From contig DAINPV010000042.1 in NCBI GenBank assembly GCA_036743315.1, forward strand, positions 1 through 18,930: DNA of 18,930 nt, given 5' to 3'. The notes under the pieces were generated by a model. That model worked only from the letters and a program-made list of their open reading frames with translations. It was not told the origin of the DNA and did not search any database. The position numbers and the translations under genes were made by a program. The DNA comes from CALBTQ01 sp036743315 (GTDB lineage Bacteria; Lernaellota; Lernaellaia; Lernaellales; Lernaellaceae). Below, one piece after another: positions 1 to 7,252 of the stretch; position 1 is the first letter of the stretch, and each line of letters opens with the position of its first letter.

Positions 1-494
1 CCTACGGGCTGGTCTATCATTATTATAAAAACAAGGACGAGCTGTTCGACGCGCTGCTGGCCGAGTGGTGGGACGGCCTGTACGCCATGCTCGACCGCGA
101 CCTGACGCGGGCCGAAACGATCGACGCGCAGTTGCGCATCCTCATCGATTATTTCCTGGATCAGTACGAGCAGAATCCCGATCTGGTGCACCTGTTCATC
201 ACCGAAGTGTCGCGCTCCACGGTCAACCTGAACCCGGAGCGGCTCAATACGTTTCGCCGATCGATCATTCGAACCGAGCAGCTCATCGCTCAAGCGCAGG
301 CCGACGGCGCCTTGCGCGCGGACATCAAAGCCCGCTACCTGTCCACGTTCTTTCTGGGTGCGTTGGAAACCATGATCAGCACCATGGTCCTCAACAATCA
401 ACCGTTGAAGGGGAAGCGGCTCAAGGAGCGCATCGCCGAAAATCTGCTGGCCCAGTTTTTCGACGGCGCCCGGCCGGGCACATCCCGCCGCTGA
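1..494 (+). CDS. TetR-family transcriptional regulator, 5' end outside window
   Basis: The reading frame is open from base 3 to the TGA at 492-494, giving 163 visible residues without a start. The visible N-terminus, YGLVYHYYKNKDELFDALL, is the end of a TetR helix-turn-helix, where the family has G-x-hydrophobic-Y-x-(Y/F)-F-x-x-K-x-x-L. The rest is a helical ligand-binding domain. Only about 25-30 N-terminal residues are missing. It lies 15 bp before the first dehydrogenase gene on the same strand, so it is probably co-transcribed and an autoregulated repressor of the operon, binding an acyl-CoA or related ligand. The family role as ligand-responsive repressor is known; the ligand is inferred. 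The operator lies upstream of the window. Confidence 0.85.
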   Translation, partial: YGLVYHYYKNKDELFDALLAEWWDGLYAMLDRDLTRAETIDAQLRILIDYFLDQYEQNPDLVHLFITEVSRSTVNLNPERLNTFRRSIIRTEQLIAQAQADGALRADIKARYLSTFFLGALETMISTMVLNNQPLKGKRLKERIAENLLAQFFDGARPGTSRR

Positions 495-509
495 CCCGGG
501 GAGGTTCGC

Positions 510-1652
510 ATGGACTTCGACCTGAGCTCCGAACAGCTCATGTTCAAGGAGCAGGTGCTCAAGTTCGCGCGCAAAGAGCTCGCGCCGCGCGCGCAGGAAT
601 CCGACCTCAAGAGCGAGTTCGATTTCGAAGCCTGGCGGCGACTGGGCGAGTTCGGCATTCTCGGCCTGCACTTCCCCGCCGAGTTGGGCGGCAGCGAGGC
701 GGACGTGACGACCTCGGTGCTCGCGGCCGAGGCGCTGGGCGAAGCGGGCGTCGACGCCGGTCTGCTGCTGGCTTACGGCGCGCACACCTTTTTGTGCGCC
801 GACACGATTTACATGCACGGCACGGCGGCGCAAAAACGGAAATATGTGCCCAAGCTGGCTTCCGGCGAGTGGATCGGCTGCATGGGTTTAACCGAGCCCG
901 ACGCCGGATCGGACGTCGCGGCGATGAATGCCCGCGCGGTCAAGCGCGACGGGCAATGGGTGCTCAACGGCAACAAGATTTTCATCACCAACGGCGGCAT
1001 CGCCGACGTGGCGGTGATTTACGCGAAGACCGATCCGAGCGCCGGGCACGCGGGCATCAGCGCGTTCATCGTCGAGAAGGGCACGCCGGGTTTCTCGGTC
1101 GGCCAAAGCTGGCACAAGCTGGGCGTGCGCTCGTCGGTGACGTCGGAGTTGATCTTCGCCGACTGCGCCGTTCCCGAGGAAAATTTGCTGGGCAACGAGG
1201 GCCATGGTTTTCTTATGGCGATGCAGACCGTCGAGTGGGACCGCTCGACGCTCCTCGCGCCGTTGGTGGGCGTGTTCCAGTTTCTGCTGACCCGGTCGGC
1301 GCGTTACGCGCTGGAGCGCAAGCAGTTCGGGCGGCCGATCGCCCAGTTCCAGGCCGTACGGCACAAGATTGCCGACCTGAAGATTTTCTATGAAGCCGCT
1401 CGGTCGCTGGTCTACCGCATCGCCTGGTGCAAGGACCAGGGCAAGCCGTTGAATCACCTGGAGGCGGCGGTGACCAAACTGTTCGTCGGCGACTGGTCGT
1501 TGGAGCCGTCCAACGCGGCGCTGACGCTGCACGGCGGCAACGGCTTCTGCCACGAATACGACGTCGAGCGCGTGTTCCGCGACGTGCGCCTGGCGGCGAT
1601 CGGCGGCGGCACGTCGGAAATCCAGAAACTCATCATCTCCCGCATGTTGTGA
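510..1652 (+). CDS. Acyl-CoA dehydrogenase (first of a tandem pair), atypical catalytic residue
   Basis: This is a 380-residue protein of normal family length, preceded by a strong GGGGAGG ribosome site. Family features include LTEPDAGSD (FAD/substrate loop), the stretch ending in NGNKIFITNGG, RKQFGRPIAQFQ, LHGGNGF and the C-terminal GTSEIQKLIISR. It should oxidise an acyl-CoA to a 2-enoyl-CoA and pass electrons to ETF. The medium-chain-type catalytic Glu (Y-E-G-T motif) is Gly366 here, as in isovaleryl-CoA and long-chain enzymes, which use a Glu in helix G instead. At that helix-G site this protein has VEWDRS, placing Asp244 where Glu is expected, with Glu242 two residues earlier. It therefore lacks a standard base at both known positions. 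The gene ends 8 bp before the second dehydrogenase. Substrate is unknown; a branched short-chain acyl-CoA is likely from the neighbours. Confidence 0.9.
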   Translation: MDFDLSSEQLMFKEQVLKFARKELAPRAQESDLKSEFDFEAWRRLGEFGILGLHFPAELGGSEADVTTSVLAAEALGEAGVDAGLLLAYGAHTFLCADTIYMHGTAAQKRKYVPKLASGEWIGCMGLTEPDAGSDVAAMNARAVKRDGQWVLNGNKIFITNGGIADVAVIYAKTDPSAGHAGISAFIVEKGTPGFSVGQSWHKLGVRSSVTSELIFADCAVPEENLLGNEGHGFLMAMQTVEWDRSTLLAPLVGVFQFLLTRSARYALERKQFGRPIAQFQAVRHKIADLKIFYEAARSLVYRIAWCKDQGKPLNHLEAAVTKLFVGDWSLEPSNAALTLHGGNGFCHEYDVERVFRDVRLAAIGGGTSEIQKLIISRML

Positions 1653-1660
1653 GGTGAACC

Positions 1661-2788
1661 ATGAATTTCGAATGGACCCCCGAACAACTGGTCGTCCGCA
1701 AGAAAGTGGAAGCCGCACTCACCGGCGCCGCTCCCGAATTCGACGCGCTGGAGCAGGCCGACACAAACGCCGTTCAGGCGACGGTGCGCAAGGCGCTGCG
1801 TCTGCTGGCCGAAACCGGCTACCTTGAACTGGCACAGGACACGACCGCGCAGATTCCCGCGTTGATCGCCGCGCAGGAGGTCGTGGCGCAGGCGTCCTCG
1901 TCGCTGTTCGTGGCCGTGGAAACCGGCGCGCGCCTCTTCGGCGGCTTGTTGGCGCAGGCCGCGCCGGCGTGGGCCGACGAGCTGCTCGCCCCGTTGCGGC
2001 GCGGCGATTTGATCGCGGGCGTGGCGCTCAATGAAAGTGAAACCAAGGAAGCGCCGGGGCCGCAAACGATCGCGATGGCGGTCGACGGCGGCTTCGCGAT
2101 CAACGGCCGCAAAAGCTTCGTGACCAACGGACCGATCGCCGACGTGCTGGCCGTGACCGTCGCGCTCGACGGGCAGCCGGCGGTGGCGATCGTCGGTGCG
2201 CGCGACGCGGGCGTGACGATCGGACCGCGTTTGCCGACGCTGGGCTACCAGGGGCTGGCGGTGAGCGCGCTGACGCTGGACAACGTGCGCGTGCCCGCCA
2301 GCCGTTTCCTCGGCCCGCTGCCCGACGGCAAGTTGATCGACGCGCTGCGGCTGACCGAGGCGCTCATGCTCACGCAGGCGTCGGTGGGCCTGGCGCAGCA
2401 GGTGTACAAAACCGCCGTCGCGCACGCCAAGCGGCACCGGCGCGGCGGGCGGGCGATCATCAAATACCAGGAAGTCGGTTTCAAACTGGCGGAGATATTA
2501 ACGCAGGTGCAAACGGCGCAACTGCTGGGCTATCGCGCCGGGTGGCTGGCCGCGCGCGGCGACGCCGAAGCGGCCACGGTCATGCACTGCGCCAAAATCT
2601 TCGCCAGCGAAACGGCCGAGCAGGTCGCCGCCAAGGCGTTGCAGATTCTGGCCGGCGAAGGCTACCTGTGGGGCAACCGCGTGGAGCGCGGCTTCCGCGA
2701 CGCCAAGTACGCCGCCCTCGCCGGCCTGAGCAGCGAGCAGGCGCGCATGACCGTCGCCGACAACATTCTAACTTTGTATCGGGTGTAG
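1661..2788 (+). CDS. Acyl-CoA dehydrogenase-like protein (second of the tandem pair), divergent
   Basis: This 375-residue protein starts at an ATG preceded by GAGGTGA, which overlaps the previous gene's stop. The acyl-CoA dehydrogenase fold is recognisable from INGRKSFVTNGP, KYQEVGFKLAEI, QILAGEGYLWGNRVERGFRD and the C-terminal helix, but the protein is divergent. The usual R-x-x-FG-x-x-I segment reads RRGGRAIIKYQE, and the Y-E-G-T loop has become ALAGLSSEQ, without the medium-chain-type Glu. Glu233 (LTEALMLTQASVG) aligns by eye with the helix-G Glu of isovaleryl-CoA dehydrogenase and could be the base. It lies 2 bp before the carboxyltransferase gene. It may be a separate dehydrogenase or one half of a heteromeric enzyme with the preceding protein; the second option is inference. 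Confidence 0.85.
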   Translation: MNFEWTPEQLVVRKKVEAALTGAAPEFDALEQADTNAVQATVRKALRLLAETGYLELAQDTTAQIPALIAAQEVVAQASSSLFVAVETGARLFGGLLAQAAPAWADELLAPLRRGDLIAGVALNESETKEAPGPQTIAMAVDGGFAINGRKSFVTNGPIADVLAVTVALDGQPAVAIVGARDAGVTIGPRLPTLGYQGLAVSALTLDNVRVPASRFLGPLPDGKLIDALRLTEALMLTQASVGLAQQVYKTAVAHAKRHRRGGRAIIKYQEVGFKLAEILTQVQTAQLLGYRAGWLAARGDAEAATVMHCAKIFASETAEQVAAKALQILAGEGYLWGNRVERGFRDAKYAALAGLSSEQARMTVADNILTLYRV

Positions 2789-2790
2789 CC

Positions 2791-4407
2791 ATGGACATTA
2801 TCGAAAGTCGCATCGACAAAAACGGCGAAGAGTACCGGGCGAATTACGAGCACATGTCCGGCCTGGTCGCCACGCTCAAGGCCGAGCTCAAGCGCGCCCG
2901 CGAGGACCGCTCGGAGAAATCGCGCAAGCGCAACGCCGAACTCAACAAGATGCCGGTGCAGGAACGACTCGACCGGTTGCTGGACAAGAACACGCCGTGG
3001 CTGGAAATCGCGCCGCTGGCCGCCTTCGACCAGTACGACAAGAAGGTGCACGCGGCGGGCAACCGTTGCGGCATCGGCCTGGTCGCGGGGCGCGAGGTGG
3101 TGATCACCGCCAGCGACCCGATGATCAAGGGCGGCACGGTATATCCGCTGGGCGTCAAGAAAAGCCTGCGCTGCCAGACCATCGCGATGGAGAATCATCT
3201 GCCGACGATCAACCTGATCGATTCGGGCGGCGCGTTCCTGCCGCTGCAATCGGAGATCTTCCCCGACGCCGACGACGGCGGACGCATCTTCTACAACCAG
3301 GCGATCATGTCCAAGATGAACCTGCCGCAGATCACCGTGGTGATGGGCCTGTGCACGGCGGGCGCCGCGTACATTCCGGCGATGAGCGACCACGTGGTGC
3401 ACGTGCAGAAAACCGGCGCGATCTTCCTGGGCGGGCCGCCGCTGGTGCTGGCCGCGACCGGCGAGGTAGTCACCGCCGAAGAGCTGGGCGGCGCGCAGGT
3501 GCACTGCGCCGAATCGGGCGTGTCGGACTACTTCGCCGAAGACGACGCGCACGCGCTGCAGATCGTCCGCGACATCATGGCCAATCTGCCGGCGAAGCCG
3601 AAAAGCGAAATTCCGCGCCGACCGGTCGTCGCGCCGCAGTACGCCGCCGACGAGTTGTACGGCATCGTGCCGCGCCGGTTGTCGACGCCCTACGACGCGC
3701 GCGAGATCATCGCGCGGATGGTCGACGGCAGCGAGTTCCTCGAATACAAGGCGCTCTACGGCCCGACGCTGGTGTGCGGTTGGGCGTACATCCACGGCTA
3801 TCAGGTGGGCATTCTGGCCAACAACGGCGTGCTGTTTTCCGACAGCTCGCTCAAGGCGACGCACTTCATTCAATTGTGCGACCGGCAGGGTATTCCGCTG
3901 GTGTTTTTGCAGAACATCAGCGGCTACATCATCGGCCGCCAGTACGAGCGCGGCGGCATCACCAAGGACGGCCACAAGATGGTCAGCGCCGTGGCGACGG
4001 CCACCGTGCCCAAGTTCACCGTGATCGTCGGGCAGTCGTTCGGCGCGGGCAACTACGGCATGTGCGGGCGCGCCTATTCGCCGCGCTTTTTGTGGATGTG
4101 GCCCAACGCGGAAATCGGCGTGATGGGCGGCGAGCAGGCGGCCAACGTGCTGATCACCGTGAAGAACGATCAGTTGGCGCGCGAGGGCCTGCAGCAGATG
4201 CCCAAGGAGATGACCGACGCGATCACCGCCGAGATCGTCGGCAACAGCCGCAAGGAAGGCAACGCGTATTACAGCACGGCCAATCTGTGGGATGACGGCA
4301 TTCTGGATCCGGCGCTGACCCGCGACACGCTGGGCCTGGCGATTTCCGTGTCGCTCAACGCTCCGCTCGCGCAGCGCGACCGGGGCCACGGCACCTTCCG
4401 CATGTAG
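2791..4407 (+). CDS. Acyl-CoA carboxylase carboxyltransferase (beta) subunit, methylcrotonyl/geranyl-CoA type
   Basis: This 538-residue protein is close to the usual 535 of MCC beta (LiuB). It moves the carboxyl group from carboxybiotin to an enoyl-CoA. Two crotonase-fold halves are visible. IDSGGAFLPLQSEIFPD, GRIFYNQAIMSK, CTAGAAYIPAM, GGPPLVLAATGEVV and CAESGVSDYFAEDDAHAL are close to methylcrotonyl- and geranyl-CoA carboxylases and unlike acetyl/propionyl-CoA carboxylases, whose first motif reads DSGGAR. The second half has GQSFGAGNYGMCGRAYSPRFLWMWP and GVMGGEQAANVL. The frame is open upstream to 2542, but the ATG at 2791 is chosen because the longer form would lie inside the preceding dehydrogenase. 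No clear Shine-Dalgarno is seen; with a 2 bp gap, translation is probably coupled. The natural substrate cannot be read from the sequence. Confidence 0.93.
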   Translation: MDIIESRIDKNGEEYRANYEHMSGLVATLKAELKRAREDRSEKSRKRNAELNKMPVQERLDRLLDKNTPWLEIAPLAAFDQYDKKVHAAGNRCGIGLVAGREVVITASDPMIKGGTVYPLGVKKSLRCQTIAMENHLPTINLIDSGGAFLPLQSEIFPDADDGGRIFYNQAIMSKMNLPQITVVMGLCTAGAAYIPAMSDHVVHVQKTGAIFLGGPPLVLAATGEVVTAEELGGAQVHCAESGVSDYFAEDDAHALQIVRDIMANLPAKPKSEIPRRPVVAPQYAADELYGIVPRRLSTPYDAREIIARMVDGSEFLEYKALYGPTLVCGWAYIHGYQVGILANNGVLFSDSSLKATHFIQLCDRQGIPLVFLQNISGYIIGRQYERGGITKDGHKMVSAVATATVPKFTVIVGQSFGAGNYGMCGRAYSPRFLWMWPNAEIGVMGGEQAANVLITVKNDQLAREGLQQMPKEMTDAITAEIVGNSRKEGNAYYSTANLWDDGILDPALTRDTLGLAISVSLNAPLAQRDRGHGTFRM

Positions 4408-4416
4408 GAGGCGAAG

Positions 4417-5910
4417 ATGTTCGACAAAATTCTCATCGCCAACCGGGGGGAGATCGCCGTGCGCATCATGCGCACCGCGCGCGAAATGGGCGTGCGCACG
4501 GTGGCCGTTTATTCGACGGTCGACGCGCAGGCGCTGCATGTGCTGACCGCGGACGAGGCCGTGTGCCTGGGCGATCCCGAACCGGCACAGAGCTACCTGC
4601 ACAGCGAGAAGATCATCGCCGCCGCCAAGCAGACCGGCGCGCAGGCGGTGCATCCGGGCTACGGGTTCCTGGCGGAAAATCCGGCGTTCGCGCAGGCGGT
4701 CGTCGAAGCGGGGCTGACGTTCATCGGCCCGCCCGCATCGGTGATGGCGCAGCTCGGCGACAAAACGCAGGCGCGGCGGCTGATGCAAAGCGGCGGCGTG
4801 CCGATCATTCCGGGCATGACCTCGGCCGACGACGATCCGGCGCGGCTGGCGGTCGCGGCCGAGGAAATCGGCTACCCGCTGTTGATCAAGGCGGCGGCGG
4901 GCGGCGGCGGCAAAGGCATGCGCGTGGTGCATGCGCCCGGCGAGCTGGCCGCGGCGGCGAAACAGGCCGCCAGCGAGGCGAAAAGCGCGTTCGGCGACGG
5001 CTCGATCTACCTGGAAAAATTTCTCGCCAAACCGCGCCACGTCGAGTTCCAGATTCTCGCCGACGCGCACGGCAACGTCGTGCACCTGTACGAGCGCGAG
5101 TGCTCGATCCAGCGGCGGCACCAGAAGATCGTCGAGGAAACGCCCTCGCCCGCGCTGGACGACGCGTTGCGCGCGCGCATGGGCGAGGCGGCGGTGGCGG
5201 CGGCGAAGGCGGCGGGGTACGTCAACGCGGGCACGGTCGAATTTCTGCTCAACGACGACGGCGAGTTTTACTTCCTCGAAGTCAACACGCGGCTGCAGGT
5301 CGAACATCCGATCACCGAGGCGCTCACCGGGCTCGACCTCGTGCGGCAGCAATTGACCATCGCCGCCGGCGAGCCGTTATCGTTTGCGCAGGACGACGTT
5401 CCGCGGCGCGGCCACGCGATCGAGTGCCGCCTTTACGCGGAGGATCCGGAGAACAACTTCCTGCCCTCGCACGGCAAGATTCTGTTGCACCGGGAGCCGG
5501 CCGGGCCGGGCGTGCGGCTGGACAACGGCGTGTACACAGGCTTCGAGGTGCCGGTGCAGTACGACCCGATCCTCGGCAAACTGGTGGTCTGGGCGGAAGA
5601 TCGTCCGGCGGCGATCGCGCGTATGACGCGGGCGCTGAGCGAATGTGTGATCCTGGGCGTGAAAACGCCGATCGAATACCTGCGCGCGGTGATCAACGCG
5701 CCGGCCTTCGTCGCGGGCGACACCCACACCGCTTTTCTGACCGAGCATTTCGCCGACTGGCGGCCGGACGGACAGGCCGACCATGCGGCGCGGTTGGCCT
5801 ACGCGCTGCACGAGGCGCTCGCTCCGGCGGCCGCTGCCGCCGCAGGCGAAACGCGCCGCGAAGCGCCGTCGCCCTGGCAGACGCTGGGGCATTGGCATCT
5901 GGGCAAATAA
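4417..5910 (+). CDS. Biotin carboxylase subunit of the acyl-CoA carboxylase
   Basis: This 497-residue protein has a GGAGG ribosome site overlapping the stop of the carboxyltransferase gene. It carboxylates biotin with ATP and bicarbonate. The N-terminal FDKILIANRGEIAVRIMRT opens the biotin carboxylase fold. The ATP-grasp glycine loop is at K158-AAAGGGGKGM. ERECSIQRRHQKIVEE and FLEVNTRLQVEHPITE are intact; Glu288, Asn290 and Arg292 fall at the same numbers as the catalytic residues of E. coli AccC. It is about 50 residues longer than AccC but stops before the BT (link) and carrier domains found in one-chain MCC alpha subunits. Those functions lie in the next gene, so the alpha chain is split. 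The C-terminal tail after the carboxylase fold is Ala-rich and probably flexible. Confidence 0.95.
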   Translation: MFDKILIANRGEIAVRIMRTAREMGVRTVAVYSTVDAQALHVLTADEAVCLGDPEPAQSYLHSEKIIAAAKQTGAQAVHPGYGFLAENPAFAQAVVEAGLTFIGPPASVMAQLGDKTQARRLMQSGGVPIIPGMTSADDDPARLAVAAEEIGYPLLIKAAAGGGGKGMRVVHAPGELAAAAKQAASEAKSAFGDGSIYLEKFLAKPRHVEFQILADAHGNVVHLYERECSIQRRHQKIVEETPSPALDDALRARMGEAAVAAAKAAGYVNAGTVEFLLNDDGEFYFLEVNTRLQVEHPITEALTGLDLVRQQLTIAAGEPLSFAQDDVPRRGHAIECRLYAEDPENNFLPSHGKILLHREPAGPGVRLDNGVYTGFEVPVQYDPILGKLVVWAEDRPAAIARMTRALSECVILGVKTPIEYLRAVINAPAFVAGDTHTAFLTEHFADWRPDGQADHAARLAYALHEALAPAAAAAAGETRREAPSPWQTLGHWHLGK

Positions 5911-5926
5911 CCGCGAGGGAAGGACG

Positions 5927-6445
5927 ATGCAGTACAAGTTGAAAATCGGCGAGTCGATCGCGGACCTCGAATTCACGCCGGCGGAAAAAGGGCGCTTCAC
6001 CGCGCGCATCGACGGCGAAACCTACAGCGGGCAGGCGTACGCGCCGCAGCCGCATCGCCTGCACGTGCAACTGGACGGCGCGCCGGCGCTGGACGTTTGC
6101 ACCGCCGCGTCGCCCGAGGGCTTGTGGGTCTGGACGCACGGCCGGGCGCGGCTGGTGCAGGACGCCGAGCGGACCGAGCGGCGCGCGGCCCGGCGCGGCG
6201 GCGGGGGCGCAAAGGAGGTCACGCCGCCCACGCCCGCGACCGTCGTCGCGGTAAACGCCGAGGTCGGACAGCAGGTGGCCAAGGGCGACGCGCTGGTCGT
6301 GGTGTCGGCGATGAAAATGGAATTCACGCTCACCGCGCCCTACGCCGGCGAGGTGACGGCGGTGAACACGAAGGTCGGTGAAAAAGCCAATCCGGGCGAC
6401 ATCCTCGTGGAGATCGCGCCGGCGGAGGAACAAAGCGATGGCTGA
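5927..6445 (+). CDS. Biotin carboxyl carrier protein with an N-terminal BT-like barrel segment
   Basis: This 172-residue protein starts at an ATG preceded by GAGGGAAGG. The C-terminal half is a biotinyl domain with the biotin lysine in VVSAMKMEF (Lys130), preceded by PTPATVVAVNAEVGQQV and followed by GEVTAVNTKVGEKANPGDILVEI. Residues 1 to about 80 form short beta strands (KIGESIADLEF, RLHVQLDGAPAL, GLWVWTHGRARLV), like the barrel that joins carboxylase and carrier in MCC alpha subunits. A basic, Gly-rich linker (RRAARRGGGG, 85-94) separates the two parts. I infer that it docks the carboxylase onto the carboxyltransferase and carries carboxybiotin between them. The stop overlaps the next gene's start by 8 bp. 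An upstream extension of the frame to 5783 is rejected because it overlaps the carboxylase. Confidence 0.9.
   Translation: MQYKLKIGESIADLEFTPAEKGRFTARIDGETYSGQAYAPQPHRLHVQLDGAPALDVCTAASPEGLWVWTHGRARLVQDAERTERRAARRGGGGAKEVTPPTPATVVAVNAEVGQQVAKGDALVVVSAMKMEFTLTAPYAGEVTAVNTKVGEKANPGDILVEIAPAEEQSDG
6424..6429 (+). promoter_or_regulatory. Ribosome binding site of the enoyl-CoA hydratase gene
   Basis: GGAGGA lies 8 bases before the ATG at 6438, inside the end of the carrier-protein gene. It decides the hydratase start against the longer open frame from 6378 and fits coupled translation. Confidence 0.7.
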
Positions 6446-7208
6446 GGAACTGCTGTACGAAGTGAAGGGGCACGCGGCGTGGCTGACGCTCAACCGCGAG
6501 TATCGCCGCAACGCGATCAGCCTGGAGATGATCGAGCTGTTCGCGCAAGCCCTCGACCGGGCCGAGACCGATGACACCGTGCGCGTGTTGTGCCTGACCG
6601 GCGCGGGCGACAAGGCGTTTTGTTCCGGCGCCGATTTGCTGGCCACGCTGGGCGGCGGCGACGCGACGGCGGGCGCGCGGCGGTACGCAGCGCTGCTCAA
6701 GCGACTGGTCGCCTACCCCAAGCCGATCGTCTGCCGCCTCAACGGCCACTGCCTGGCCGGCGGTATGGGGCTGATGCTCGCCGCGGACATCGTCTACGCG
6801 CGGCCGGGGATCAAGATCGGCACGCCGGAGGTGAACGTCGGGCTGTTCCCGATGATGATCGGCGCGCTGATCTTCCGCAATGCGCTGCGCAAAAAGGCGC
6901 TGGAGATGGTCTACACCGCGCGCATGTACACGCCCGAGGAGGCCGAGGCGATGGGCCTGATCACCCGCGTGTACGCCGCCGAGGAGTTCGACGCGCAGGT
7001 CGAGCGCACGCTGCACGAAATCGGCGGCAAGGGCCCGGCGGGCATCCGCCTCGGGCGGCAGGCGTTCGCGGCAGTGGCCGACCTGGACCTGGAGCAGGCG
7101 CTGGATGTGCTGTGCGGCAAGCTCGGCGAGGTGCTGCAAACCGAGGATGCGACCGAGGGCCTGAGCGCCTTCATGGAAAAACGCGAACCGCAGTGGAAGG
7201 GCCGTTAG
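6438..7208 (+). CDS. Enoyl-CoA hydratase/isomerase family protein, LiuC-like, one catalytic Glu absent
   Basis: This 256-residue protein has normal crotonase length. The oxyanion-hole segments are FCSGADL (61-67) and LAGGMG (107-111). Crotonase uses two glutamates, Glu144 and Glu164. Here the Glu144 position is Gly111 (GGMGLMLAADIVYA), while Glu164 is kept as Glu131 (TPEVNVGLFP). Loss of the first Glu with a G-L pair and an E-V-x-x-G-L-x-P loop is a pattern I recall from LiuC-type proteins of leucine and related pathways, so hydration of the carboxylated enoyl-CoA is the likely role. The family also contains isomerases, hydrolases and decarboxylases, so the reaction is uncertain. It overlaps the carrier gene by 8 bp and is followed by a 44 bp gap. 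Confidence 0.88.
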   Translation: MAEELLYEVKGHAAWLTLNREYRRNAISLEMIELFAQALDRAETDDTVRVLCLTGAGDKAFCSGADLLATLGGGDATAGARRYAALLKRLVAYPKPIVCRLNGHCLAGGMGLMLAADIVYARPGIKIGTPEVNVGLFPMMIGALIFRNALRKKALEMVYTARMYTPEEAEAMGLITRVYAAEEFDAQVERTLHEIGGKGPAGIRLGRQAFAAVADLDLEQALDVLCGKLGEVLQTEDATEGLSAFMEKREPQWKGR

Positions 7209-7252
7209 GCGCAAGCGCCGGGCGACCGTCCAAGCAATAAAGGAGAGCGATC

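Noticed and set aside
2662..5352. 896-codon open frame on the minus strand antisense to the carboxyltransferase and carboxylase
   Set aside because: It lies exactly opposite well-supported genes, is Arg/His/Ala-rich and shows no family motif. Long antisense frames are expected in GC-rich coding DNA.
7208..7219. GGCGC-AA-GCGCC palindrome after the hydratase stop
   Set aside because: The loop is too tight and no T run follows; it is not a convincing terminator, and a similar GCGCAAGCGC at 18601 looks like chance in GC-rich DNA.
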